The notes below the pieces were generated by a model. It did no database searches. It was not told where the DNA came from and worked only from the letters and a program-made list of their open reading frames with translations. A DNA stretch of 51,084 nt from Trichormus sp. M33_DOE_039 (lineage in GTDB: Bacteria; Cyanobacteriota; Cyanobacteriia; Cyanobacteriales; Nostocaceae): assembly GCA_015296085.1 (NCBI GenBank), contig DVDT01000108.1:1-51084 (forward strand), written 5' to 3'. Positions 15,814-24,650 of this stretch are shown here, piece after piece; position 1 is the first letter of the stretch, and every line of letters begins with the position of its first letter. The translations under genes and the position numbers were made by a program.

Positions 15814-17139
15814 CTACCTTTCCGCGTGAATATAGTCTACAAAGTAGAATTTCGGGGTCAGTCTGAATTTCAACCAAGCGTAAGCAGCAAGACCTAATAG
15901 TCCAGTAATGACTAGAGGTAAACCTAACTTCAGTCTGAGGCTGTCTGGAAGGATGGCAGATGCAGCGACGGTAATGGCAAAATATCCCAAAAGGATGAAT
16001 TGCGATCGCTCGATATTTTTCAGAGCATTACGGCAACTACTACAATGCTGGGTATGTTGTTTATAACGATCCAATACCACAGAGCGATCTTCATGGATAA
16101 TTGCTCCTTCTGCAATATTTATGCCCACTTCTTGCCAAGGTAATTTTCCCTGACAATATCGGTCAAACCACCTGCGAAACTCGATAACTAAACGATCTGC
16201 ACTTGTGGGCATTTGGTAGGCGGTTTTCCAGCTTTCCGTTGATTGTTTTTGTTGGAGAATCTGTTCTTGTTGAAGCAGCAAAATCATATCTCCATCTAAT
16301 ACAGGATTGCGGTTGTTAATGTGATCCCACCAACGGGGGATAAAATGATGTAGTGTTTTCGCGAAATTACGGCTAAATTGAGCCACGATTCTTGATTTTC
16401 CAGGAGACACAGGAATGCAGTAAGTAATCAATCCTACTTGTTTTCCTTGATCACCAAAACTGATAGCATACTCTAGCCGACAGGGCGGTTCAAAGGTAAT
16501 TGTACTTTTCAGGTTTCTATTGACACTGGCTTCAATTAAATCCGGTGTGGATTGCACAATTTCTAGAGGGATGGGAGTAGCTTGTTTACGATTACCCTGT
16601 ACTCCATGATGAGCAAAAGGCACATGACTAGGATCTGCTACATTTTCTACTAAAGTTTGCCAATCATAAGCCAAATCACGGACAAAAGAAGACCAAACAA
16701 AACCTTGACTAGCATCTATTTGAGGAGACAAAGGTAAAGGTGTTTGAACCGCCAATTCTTTGGAACTAACATCTGGCCAAACCCAGAGTAAATCATTCGC
16801 TTGCTGGGCTGGTAATGTCTGCACACAAAAATTATCTTGATTCTTGATTTCTGAATTCTCAGCTTGAGGAATATGAGTACAAACACCTTGAGTATCAAAT
16901 TGCCAACCGTGGTAGCTACACATCAAATTCCCCGTATTCTCATCAATTCGTCCCTCACTTAAGGGTGCGAGACGGTGGGGACATTGATCTAAAAAGACTC
17001 GGTAAGTGTCAGAGGATTGAGGTTTCCAAATGACCAAACGCAACCCCAAAATTGTCACAGGGGTTGGTCTTTGAGGATCTAGATCTTCAATGGGCGATAC
17101 TGGATACCAATGCTGAAAAAAATTGAATTCTGGTTGCAT
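15814..17139 (-). CDS. Rieske [2Fe-2S] oxygenase, PAO/TIC55-like
   Basis: A membrane-anchored Rieske non-heme iron oxygenase (441 aa from ATG 17139, with GAGGA just upstream; the TTG at 17148 is an alternative). The Rieske centre is CPH at 53-55 and CSYHG at 74-78. The mononuclear iron ligands lie in 'LVENVADPSHVPFAHHG' (about 164-180). A C-terminal CxxC (HCSSC) is followed by two hydrophobic helices (FILLGYFAITVAASAIL, LPLVITGLLGLAAYAWL). The order Rieske, PAO domain, CxxC, two helices is the plan of plant TIC55, PTC52 and pheophorbide a oxygenase. In cyanobacteria such proteins may oxygenate chlorophyll derivatives or phyllobilin-like substrates; the substrate here is unknown. It is monocistronic and convergent with the dnaJ gene. 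Confidence 0.88.
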   Translation of the reverse strand: MQPEFNFFQHWYPVSPIEDLDPQRPTPVTILGLRLVIWKPQSSDTYRVFLDQCPHRLAPLSEGRIDENTGNLMCSYHGWQFDTQGVCTHIPQAENSEIKNQDNFCVQTLPAQQANDLLWVWPDVSSKELAVQTPLPLSPQIDASQGFVWSSFVRDLAYDWQTLVENVADPSHVPFAHHGVQGNRKQATPIPLEIVQSTPDLIEASVNRNLKSTITFEPPCRLEYAISFGDQGKQVGLITYCIPVSPGKSRIVAQFSRNFAKTLHHFIPRWWDHINNRNPVLDGDMILLLQQEQILQQKQSTESWKTAYQMPTSADRLVIEFRRWFDRYCQGKLPWQEVGINIAEGAIIHEDRSVVLDRYKQHTQHCSSCRNALKNIERSQFILLGYFAITVAASAILPDSLRLKLGLPLVITGLLGLAAYAWLKFRLTPKFYFVDYIHAER

Positions 17140-17325
17140 TTTCCTCAAAAATTAAATAAATTTTTAAAAAGTGGTATAGCGACCGTTAAAATTAAACGTT
17201 AGCTTTTTTGCTAGTGATAACAGGAAATCCCACCTTAAATAATCATCCAAACGTTGGAAACATTTTCACCATAGTTTGCATTGTTAACAAAGCTCGTACC
17301 GTAAAAACCGGACGATAAGAATTAT

Positions 17326-17586
17326 ATGTGCAATTCTGCCATCAGTATTACTGTCAAATTATTTGCTGTATATCAAGAAACCTACGGTGTACCAGAACTA
17401 GTGTTAGAGTTTCCCAAAGGCACACCTGTTAGCGCAGTATGCGATCGCCTGATTACCGAACACCCACAACTAGCCCAATGGCGAGACATTACCCGCTTTG
17501 GCATTAACTTAATTTTTGTTGAACCCAATACAGTCTTAAAAGATGGTGATGAAGTAGTGTTAATTCCCCCCGTTAGCGGTGGTTAA
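17326..17586 (+). CDS. MoaD/ThiS-family sulfur carrier
   Basis: An 86-residue ubiquitin-fold protein ending in the obligatory diglycine (VLIPPVSGG), which is activated as a thiocarboxylate by a MoeB/ThiF-type enzyme. The strand pattern ISITVKLFAVYQETYG ... LELEFPKGTPVSAVCDRLITEHPQ and the 'DGDEVVLIPPVSGG' end fit MoaD, the small subunit of molybdopterin synthase. Neither moaE nor moeB is in the window, so the assignment to molybdenum cofactor biosynthesis is by family only. It is divergent from the Rieske gene across about 190 bp and convergent with the surface-protein locus. A second carrier of this fold lies at 31807. Confidence 0.85.
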   Translation: MCNSAISITVKLFAVYQETYGVPELVLEFPKGTPVSAVCDRLITEHPQLAQWRDITRFGINLIFVEPNTVLKDGDEVVLIPPVSGG

Positions 17587-17653
17587 AGTAGGGGCATGGA
17601 AACAAGAAAGACAAAGAGGAATTCTACCCCAATGCCCATTAGCTAACTATTGA

Positions 17654-20600
17654 CTATTCTCTCACTTTAGCTCGGAAGCGGATAAAACCGTAAGAATTCG
17701 CTGGTGTACCACTAGCACTTGCAGGGGGTATATTGGGAAAAACAAGAAGCCGAGTAATTTCTACAACTATAGCTCCATTAGTATTAGTACCTATGTTATT
17801 GCATACATTAGGTGTATTAGGATCATTGGCTGGATAGAAAGTGCCGCGATCGCTATCTGTGACATTGCTAAAATAAACTGTAGGAGTACTAGAACCCAAA
17901 GCTAAAGCAATACCCTGATCAGTTTCTGCTAAACCGCCATCATTAGGAGTCAGACCATTGAAACCACCAGGAATAAACGCGACATTATCAGGTACTAAAT
18001 CGCACAATCTCACATTTGTTGCATCATTTTGACCATTAGATAAAAAATAGACAGTGTATTCTAATTCATCTCCAGGCTTCACAGTTCCGGCATTAATTAA
18101 ACCGCGTAAATAAGCAATCGGCCATTTAGGATCATTATCATCATTAGCTCTTGAAGGCGCCACATAGTTAGTAGCAGTGGGAGATACACTACTGAGTCCA
18201 TCGACGATATCCGTCAAATCTTGGTTATTAATGCGCGTAATGCGTTTGACAAGCAGTAAATTAGCACTTCCAGTCGGAGCAGATGTAAACTGCTTAGTTA
18301 CAGTTGCAGGAGTAAAATCTTCCTGACCCGCCGCATCAATCGCTGCATAGGTAAAGCTAACAGTTACATTGCCATCATTAGGATCAATTGTTAATTTGGT
18401 GGGATCATAATTGCTAATGACCTGTCCAGCTGTGACTGCACTGTTGTTATAGTACAAAGTGCCGTTAGTTGGTAGAGTAGTAATCTTGAAGCTATTGCCA
18501 CTTCCTAATACACCATCTTCAGGATCATTTCCCGCCAGCGTTGGGACTTGTACTTTTGTTGTACCACCAGGGTTGGTTTGCGAAGTCCCATTCACTATTG
18601 TGGTGTCTGGTAATTGTTCAATCCCAAAGTTTACACCTGTAATATCACTCGTGTTCACAGTCACAGAAAGTTTGCCATCAACTGTACCATCGCTCGCACT
18701 GTTAATGTTCTCGCCTGTATTTACCCAATTATTAGGCAAGATAACGAAAGGAGGAGCAGAACCAACCGTAGCTGTGGCTGTGGTGACTTGTACTGTGTAG
18801 TTGGCATTGGCTGGTACATTACTAAAAGTATAAGTACCATTAGCAGCGACAGTGGTGGTAGCAACTACCTGATTTGTGCCATCAATCAAAACCGCATTCA
18901 ATCCACCAGCATTTGTTCCTGTCTCTGTACCATTTTGCAACTTAGTGCCATCAGCATCATTGAAGACTATCCCGGAAAGAGAAACAGGAGGAGCAGTAAA
19001 GGGCATTGTTACTGTTGCTGGGGTGGGATCTTCCTTGCCAGCAGCATCAATCGCCGCATAGGTAAAACTGACGGTAATGATTCCATCGTTGGGGTCTAGA
19101 GTGAGCTTAGTAGGATCGTAGTTGGTAATTACCTGTCCTGCTGTAACAAGAGTGTTGTTGTAATATAGCGTCCCATTTGTTGGCAAAGCTAAAATTTTAA
19201 AACTTTTGCCACTACCAAGAGTGCCGTCTTCGGGATCAGTTCCAGAGAATGCAGGTACTTGGACTTTATTCGTTCCGGTGGGGTTAGGTTGTGAAGTTGC
19301 ATTCACGTTATTAGTATTCGGTAATTGCTCAATCCCAAAGTCTTTATTAGAAATACTTGTACCAGTATTAAAGGTAGCAGTTGTGAGTGGGCTAGTATTG
19401 ACCCAGTTAGACGGAATAGATGGTGTAGGAGCAGTATTACCAACGGTTCCAGCCGTTGTACTTAAGATAATTTTGACGTTATTGATATTTAGGGGAACAT
19501 CCAGAAAAGTGTAAGTGCCATCTGCCGCAACGGGCGATGTTTTTAATACCTGATTATTGGAATCAACCAAAATAGCATTTAACAAACCACCTGCATTAGT
19601 ACCTGTTTCCGAACCAGTATTAATATTAGTAAAAGTATTGTTAGCACTATTATCCGCATCATTCCAAACCTTACCACTGATGAAATCATCATCATAAATT
19701 GTGTAGTTGGAAACGATAGTTGGGCTGCCCCCACAAGTCAGGGTAGAACTAGCAAAAAAACTTGATGAAGGTTGGATAGTAAATATGATTGTCCTAACCC
19801 CTTCAGGAACATTGTTATTAATTACAGTGAAGGGAATGGTAAAGACACTAGTAGCATTGCTACCGTCATAGTTACCTGCGGGGATAGTGACATTAAAGTT
19901 GGTTGTGCCTGATGTCGTAGTGAAATGCGTACCTAAAATTGCTGTCCCACTGACTTCAATTGGCACAGATACCCCTCCGGTTGGGACTAAACCGACAATC
20001 CTGAGTTTGGGGGGGTTGGTTGAGGGATTAGTTTCTAATTCTGGGCCACCTCCTGAACTAGCGACAAACTCCAACACCGGTTTACCAGCAAACTGTACGT
20101 CATCTAAAAAGTTACCGATAGTGTTGTTTGCGCCTGCTGTAGAAACAGCTGCAAATCCTACAGGCCGATTGCCGGTAGCACCAGCGTAAGGTACAGAACC
20201 GTTGTAGCGTACCCAACCATTACCAGCGTTATTGTTAGTGACCGTAGGAATAGTTGCGCCATTCAGTGCAACTGGTTGTGTAGTAACTGTACCATTACTA
20301 GTTGTGGAGAATCGGCCAAAAACAGTAGGTGACGGATCAGTAATAAGTCCAATTAAAAAATTGGCTACGTCAGCAGTTGATGAACTCGACCGTCCACGGT
20401 GTAACAAAGAGAAGGTAATCGTTTCATTTTGATATAGACAGAGGTTCTGATACAGTTGAGAGTTCTCTTCAGCATTTAACTCAGCGAATTGATTTCCCGC
20501 ACCAGTTGCTGTGTTAACACTACTAAATCCTTTTGTCCAAATTTCAATAATTTTGCCCAATGTATTGAAACCGGTAGTCACACAAGAAGCTGTCCCTTGT

Positions 20601-20803
20601 CTGCTACTATGGCTTGTTGTCCAACCATTGATCTGGCTTTCATCTACTTGAATGTAACAACTATTACTAAAAGTTGGTTGTTCAAAACTGGGATTGATAA
20701 ACGATCGCTGGATTTGAGCTTGGGCTAAAGTTGGTTGTAGTACGAATGTTGTACTTATGACCAACCCGCCAAATTTTTGAATATTTTTCCGAAAAGTTCT
20801 CAT
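17654..20803 (-). CDS. Large secreted surface protein with duplicated Ig-like modules
   Basis: A 1049-residue exported protein and the last gene of the five-gene surface locus. Residues 1-29 are a signal peptide (ending LAQAQ). An N-terminal lectin-like/jelly-roll region follows ('SFEQPTFSNSCYIQVDESQINGW', 'GNQFAELNAEENSQLYQNLCL'). Next come a Calx-beta-like domain (about 260-370) and two copies of a module of about 235 aa, each with an SdrD-B-like fold (GKVWNDADN..., GIVFNDADG...) and a cadherin-like segment (DPEDGTLGSGKSFKI ... SFTYAAIDAAG). A DUF11-like domain (about 890-1049) ends it. No transmembrane anchor, PEP-CTERM or LPXTG signal is seen, so it is released or held by the outer membrane. 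It is 70 bp downstream of the barrel gene and is probably its cargo or partner. Confidence 0.88.
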   Translation of the reverse strand: MRTFRKNIQKFGGLVISTTFVLQPTLAQAQIQRSFINPSFEQPTFSNSCYIQVDESQINGWTTSHSSRQGTASCVTTGFNTLGKIIEIWTKGFSSVNTATGAGNQFAELNAEENSQLYQNLCLYQNETITFSLLHRGRSSSSTADVANFLIGLITDPSPTVFGRFSTTSNGTVTTQPVALNGATIPTVTNNNAGNGWVRYNGSVPYAGATGNRPVGFAAVSTAGANNTIGNFLDDVQFAGKPVLEFVASSGGGPELETNPSTNPPKLRIVGLVPTGGVSVPIEVSGTAILGTHFTTTSGTTNFNVTIPAGNYDGSNATSVFTIPFTVINNNVPEGVRTIIFTIQPSSSFFASSTLTCGGSPTIVSNYTIYDDDFISGKVWNDADNSANNTFTNINTGSETGTNAGGLLNAILVDSNNQVLKTSPVAADGTYTFLDVPLNINNVKIILSTTAGTVGNTAPTPSIPSNWVNTSPLTTATFNTGTSISNKDFGIEQLPNTNNVNATSQPNPTGTNKVQVPAFSGTDPEDGTLGSGKSFKILALPTNGTLYYNNTLVTAGQVITNYDPTKLTLDPNDGIITVSFTYAAIDAAGKEDPTPATVTMPFTAPPVSLSGIVFNDADGTKLQNGTETGTNAGGLNAVLIDGTNQVVATTTVAANGTYTFSNVPANANYTVQVTTATATVGSAPPFVILPNNWVNTGENINSASDGTVDGKLSVTVNTSDITGVNFGIEQLPDTTIVNGTSQTNPGGTTKVQVPTLAGNDPEDGVLGSGNSFKITTLPTNGTLYYNNSAVTAGQVISNYDPTKLTIDPNDGNVTVSFTYAAIDAAGQEDFTPATVTKQFTSAPTGSANLLLVKRITRINNQDLTDIVDGLSSVSPTATNYVAPSRANDDNDPKWPIAYLRGLINAGTVKPGDELEYTVYFLSNGQNDATNVRLCDLVPDNVAFIPGGFNGLTPNDGGLAETDQGIALALGSSTPTVYFSNVTDSDRGTFYPANDPNTPNVCNNIGTNTNGAIVVEITRLLVFPNIPPASASGTPANSYGFIRFRAKVRE
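18285..18985. repeat. Internal module repeat, copy 2 of the surface gene
   Basis: This segment encodes the second SdrD-B/cadherin-like module. It corresponds over its full length to 18990-19690; the protein copies share long runs such as LPTNGTLYYNN and SFTYAAIDAAG. The high DNA and protein similarity indicates an in-frame segmental duplication. Confidence 0.8.
18990..19690. repeat. Internal module repeat, copy 1 of the surface gene
   Basis: This is the first copy of the module of about 700 bp (residues about 372-605 of the protein), in tandem with 18285-18985. The boundaries are approximate. Confidence 0.8.
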
Positions 20804-20873
20804 AAATACATCGTTATAAAATAATCAGTCAAATATATTTATTCCCGGATAGAGACCTTGTATTGCTAGGTCT

Positions 20874-23800
20874 CTACAATTTAGCTGGGCGTACGGCTGG
20901 TTTTTGCAATCCAAACCCATCAAATAATTCGTTCAGTTTCAGCGTTAAACCCAAATAAGCACCACCGGCGGAACGTGTACCCGAAAAATCACGGTCATCC
21001 ACTTTACCAAACACATAACCAGCAGACAGCCGCAGATTAGGATTCAAATAGTAACCTGCTTCCACCACAAAACCCGTCTCAGTATAGTTAGATTGATCAA
21101 TTACACGCGCCTCACCCACCAAATCCCAGCTATATCCCAGGCGATAGGTAGCACGTAATTGACCGAGATTTACCGTAGTTGTACCTGCTAAATCACTAGC
21201 TAAATAGGAAGTGCTATTACGCAACGCATACTTACCATAAAATTCCCATTGCCAATTGGGGGCATAAATAGCTTCTACAGCAAAGGTATGGTCTTGAGAA
21301 CCTGTACCACTACCTAAGAGGATGGTGTCAGGAATAGTGGCGGGATTTTGCCGATATTCATAACGCAACAAAGCATTAAATTTATCGTTTTTAGGGTCAC
21401 GGTAAGCTAAACCCAGCTTCAAGTTGACTGTATCACCCAGTCCAGATAGCTTTTGATTGGCAGAATTGGCTTGTTGATAGCGCACTAAGGCTGTGAGTGC
21501 AGGAGAAATTTTACCAACTGCGGCGGCGGAAATGACGGTGTTTGAACCACCAGAGGAAGTGCGATGTTCATAACGTGCGCTAGCTTGAAAGTCGGGACTA
21601 TCCGTGTATTCCAAGCCCACACTGTAACTATTACCTCCATTAAACCCGATAGCAGCAGCACTTTGTCCGAAGGCGAAAGGGTGAGCAAATTGCTGACCTG
21701 CGGCGGTGCGATTGAAGAAGTTACCGAAAACGTGTTCATAGGCGAGATTTAACCGCAAACCAGGAGCAATCATCCAACGGTTATTTAGGCCTATAGCTCC
21801 TTGGGTAGTCAGTTCATTCGCTCCACCGATAATCGAATAACGAGCATTTAAGGTAGTATCTGAACCAAGTTTGTGTTCACCGTTAATATTTAAGCTGGTG
21901 ACGGAATTTCCGGCTAGCTGGCCACTACTGTAAAACTGTTGAGCAAGGCTAACGTTCACACCAGGAACAACAGCCCAATTGAGTCCTAAAATAGTACGGT
22001 CTGGATAGACAGTATCTTTTTCGGAAGATAAAGTTAGCTCATTTTGGGCTTGGAAAGTCAAATTATTAGTGAGGGGATAGGTGAAACGACTACGTAGTTG
22101 ATCTGATGTACTTTCTAAGGGGTTAGTCGGAATCCGGTCTTCGCGATCGCGATGAATCCAATCAACATCTACAGTCGCTTTACCCAACCTTTGTTGAATC
22201 CCCGCCGAAATGGTGGTGAGAGAATTATCCACTTGACTACCGGGTAAGGCTTCTGAACGCGGGGAAAATAATTCTTCAAAGGTATCTAGAGGTTGGGGCG
22301 CAATCCCAAAGTTATCTTCATGGTCGTATTGCACCCGAATATTAGTAGTTTCTGAAACTCTCCCAGTTAACTGTCCACCATAACGAGTCTGACCAGGAAC
22401 AAAGCTGATCGTTGCGTTATTAGCAAAACCTGTATCAGCATAGCGATAGTAAGCACGACCTTGTAAACCTTTAAAAATCTCTCCTTGGGCTTCTAATCGA
22501 TAAGCTTCGCCACTGACGTTTCCCATGATGTCAGAATCATTGCTGGAACGAGCATATTCTGCAGTCAACTTACCTTGAGAACCAAGAGAAATCATCGCGT
22601 CTGCGCCGTAAAGTTCAAAGGCGCGTACCCCTTGGTTTTCGCGCCAGTAGGTCGCACCTAACCAGCTTTCTTGGTTAAGGATGCGGGAAAAATGATATTG
22701 CAAACGACCTGCATAGATATTGCTATCAGAGTTATCACCCTCGTATTGATAGCTAACAACAATCCGCCGCACTAGAACTTGTCCAGTTGTATCGATATCT
22801 GTACGCAGAATTGGTTCACGGAAGATGAGAGTACCGCGATCGTAATCAATTTCGTAGTCAGGCCCACGATTTAATTGCTTGCGTTCTAAGACTGTACCAG
22901 GGCGATTTAATTCTTCTAACTCAATGAAGACATTTTCACTTCCTGGAACTAAAAGCCGACGCGACAAAAAGTAATACCCGCTAGTCCCATCAGGCGCGAT
23001 AGTATCTCGTTGAAAAGCCTCTAAATTATTGCCATAGAACCCTGTAATTTGCAGATTTCCTAAGTTATAGTTGGCTTTAAAGCCGTGGAGTTGGCGAGTT
23101 ATAGCAGTAAACTGCTGGGAAGAACGAGCGAATTCTTCTGTGTTGTAGTCACCCCACATAGCGTAATCAGGAGCAACTCCAGGAAGACGACTAGAACGCT
23201 CAAAACGCAGATAAACACTATCAATGGAAGGCGTAACGACATCAACTTTGGAACTATCGCCGTAAACAGGATAGTTTTGTTCACTAAATTGATAATTCCT
23301 GAACAAGCGATTATCACAGTTGCAATCTTCATTGAGACTGCGAGAACTATTGTAAGCACCGGTAAACAACCACTCACCAAAAGAACCTGTAGCAAAGATA
23401 GCTGAGTGAACATCTAATTGGGTACTTCTATCTTGATCAGGACGAAGAAAATCCCGAAAACTACCATAATAGTCTGTCCCTCTCGCACCTAGACGCAAAT
23501 CTATCACCCCAGTTACCAAACTAGGACGCAGTGCAGTTTCAAATTGTAGTTGCGTAAAGGCTTCTAAATCATTAGCTAAGGCTCGAATACGTACAATTTG
23601 AGCATTGAGGTCTGAACGTAAATTAGCTCTGAATTCCCCCTTCTTGACCTCTACCTGAAATCCTCGTTGTTCTGGCTTTAGGTCTGTCCCGACTAACTCT
23701 CCAGCCGTCGGGATGATCGTAACCACCCCATCTTGATTAGAGCGATTGCCATTGATATCTAGCAATTGACCTTTAATGGTGGCGATTGAACGTCCATCAG

Positions 23801-24650
23801 CTGGGATACGAGCTTCAACAGTTTCAATAACTAATTTACTAGCTGTTCCTCGGACTACTACCGACACCGTTACAGGTGGTTCTGCACTACCAACAATTTG
23901 TGCAGAGATGCTATTTTCACCTTCTTTGAGTGCAACTCCATACCATGTCTGCGTTACTAAATTAGTATCCGCATCTGTGGCGGTTTTTCCTACTAAAGAA
24001 GCATCTACTAAGACCCCGTTCGCACGTAGTTCAACTTGACTACTAACAGGAAATTGCACTGTTACCGTCGTCGCTGATGTATCGACAACACTGTCAGGAG
24101 TGGGGGTGAGAATTTTGAGGATTGGGGATTGGGGAGTTTTTTCTGCGGTAGTGTTATTCTTGTTGGCTTCGGCTGCGATTAACTTACGTAAGTTGCGAGG
24201 TAAAGGAGTTTCTACAACTGGCTGGAAAGTGGGGATTTCCTGAATTTTGGCTGGGCTTGCTACTGTGAGTTTACTTAAGCTTCTAGGCACTTCAATCTCA
24301 GCTGATGGTTGAAATGGTGGGATGGCATTTTGCGAAAGTTGAAAATCTTCCTCTTGGCTGGGAATGGATGATTCTTGCTGTGTTTCGGGAATGTTTACTT
24401 CAGTAGTTGGTGTAGCTGTTTGATCTATCTGTCGAATTTCCTCTCTACTGAGGGAAGGAAGAAGATTTAAGACTTCTCTCTTGTTAGATGAAAGATTAGG
24501 GGATGGGTTTTCTAGCTCTGGTTGCTCATTAGTTTCAGCATGAGCGTTTGTCGCAGATGTGCCGGAAGCAATGGCTGGATGTAAAACACAGCTAAAAGCT
24601 CCTACCATCACTCCCATTAATCTCAAATTAAAATTAGTTGCGGGTTTCAT
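20874..24650 (-). CDS. Outer-membrane beta-barrel-like protein with Ig-like periplasmic domains
   Basis: A 1258-residue exported protein. The signal peptide covers residues 1-29. A Pro/Glu/Ser-rich linker (30-175) contains two degenerate copies of PxFQPxxExxxPRxLxKLxxA (111-130 and 140-160). Ig-like domains follow (177-268, and an invasin/Big-1-like 270-372: ADGRSIATIKGQLLDINGNRS). From about 378 to the end, alternating aromatic/polar strands with conserved barrel-type turns (FGEWLFTGAYNSSRSL, NLQITGFYGNNLEAF, LGLTLKLNELF) suggest a barrel of many strands. The C-terminus (PAVRPAKL) does not end in the usual Phe. The start codon overlaps the stop of the preceding gene (ATGA, 24647-24650), so the two are translationally coupled. 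It is probably the outer-membrane anchor or pore for the exported DUF11-type proteins of the locus. No TonB box or plug is evident. Confidence 0.85.
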   Translation of the reverse strand: MKPATNFNLRLMGVMVGAFSCVLHPAIASGTSATNAHAETNEQPELENPSPNLSSNKREVLNLLPSLSREEIRQIDQTATPTTEVNIPETQQESSIPSQEEDFQLSQNAIPPFQPSAEIEVPRSLSKLTVASPAKIQEIPTFQPVVETPLPRNLRKLIAAEANKNNTTAEKTPQSPILKILTPTPDSVVDTSATTVTVQFPVSSQVELRANGVLVDASLVGKTATDADTNLVTQTWYGVALKEGENSISAQIVGSAEPPVTVSVVVRGTASKLVIETVEARIPADGRSIATIKGQLLDINGNRSNQDGVVTIIPTAGELVGTDLKPEQRGFQVEVKKGEFRANLRSDLNAQIVRIRALANDLEAFTQLQFETALRPSLVTGVIDLRLGARGTDYYGSFRDFLRPDQDRSTQLDVHSAIFATGSFGEWLFTGAYNSSRSLNEDCNCDNRLFRNYQFSEQNYPVYGDSSKVDVVTPSIDSVYLRFERSSRLPGVAPDYAMWGDYNTEEFARSSQQFTAITRQLHGFKANYNLGNLQITGFYGNNLEAFQRDTIAPDGTSGYYFLSRRLLVPGSENVFIELEELNRPGTVLERKQLNRGPDYEIDYDRGTLIFREPILRTDIDTTGQVLVRRIVVSYQYEGDNSDSNIYAGRLQYHFSRILNQESWLGATYWRENQGVRAFELYGADAMISLGSQGKLTAEYARSSNDSDIMGNVSGEAYRLEAQGEIFKGLQGRAYYRYADTGFANNATISFVPGQTRYGGQLTGRVSETTNIRVQYDHEDNFGIAPQPLDTFEELFSPRSEALPGSQVDNSLTTISAGIQQRLGKATVDVDWIHRDREDRIPTNPLESTSDQLRSRFTYPLTNNLTFQAQNELTLSSEKDTVYPDRTILGLNWAVVPGVNVSLAQQFYSSGQLAGNSVTSLNINGEHKLGSDTTLNARYSIIGGANELTTQGAIGLNNRWMIAPGLRLNLAYEHVFGNFFNRTAAGQQFAHPFAFGQSAAAIGFNGGNSYSVGLEYTDSPDFQASARYEHRTSSGGSNTVISAAAVGKISPALTALVRYQQANSANQKLSGLGDTVNLKLGLAYRDPKNDKFNALLRYEYRQNPATIPDTILLGSGTGSQDHTFAVEAIYAPNWQWEFYGKYALRNSTSYLASDLAGTTTVNLGQLRATYRLGYSWDLVGEARVIDQSNYTETGFVVEAGYYLNPNLRLSAGYVFGKVDDRDFSGTRSAGGAYLGLTLKLNELFDGFGLQKPAVRPAKL

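Noticed and set aside
18459-19514. Several plus-strand frames antisense to the surface genes
   Set aside because: Thr/Val/Pro-rich antisense shadows caused by biased codon use in the beta-sandwich genes; no start signals.
17654-20803. PEP-CTERM or LPXTG anchoring of the 1049-aa protein
   Set aside because: The C-terminus (GFIRFRAKVRE) has neither motif nor a hydrophobic anchor.
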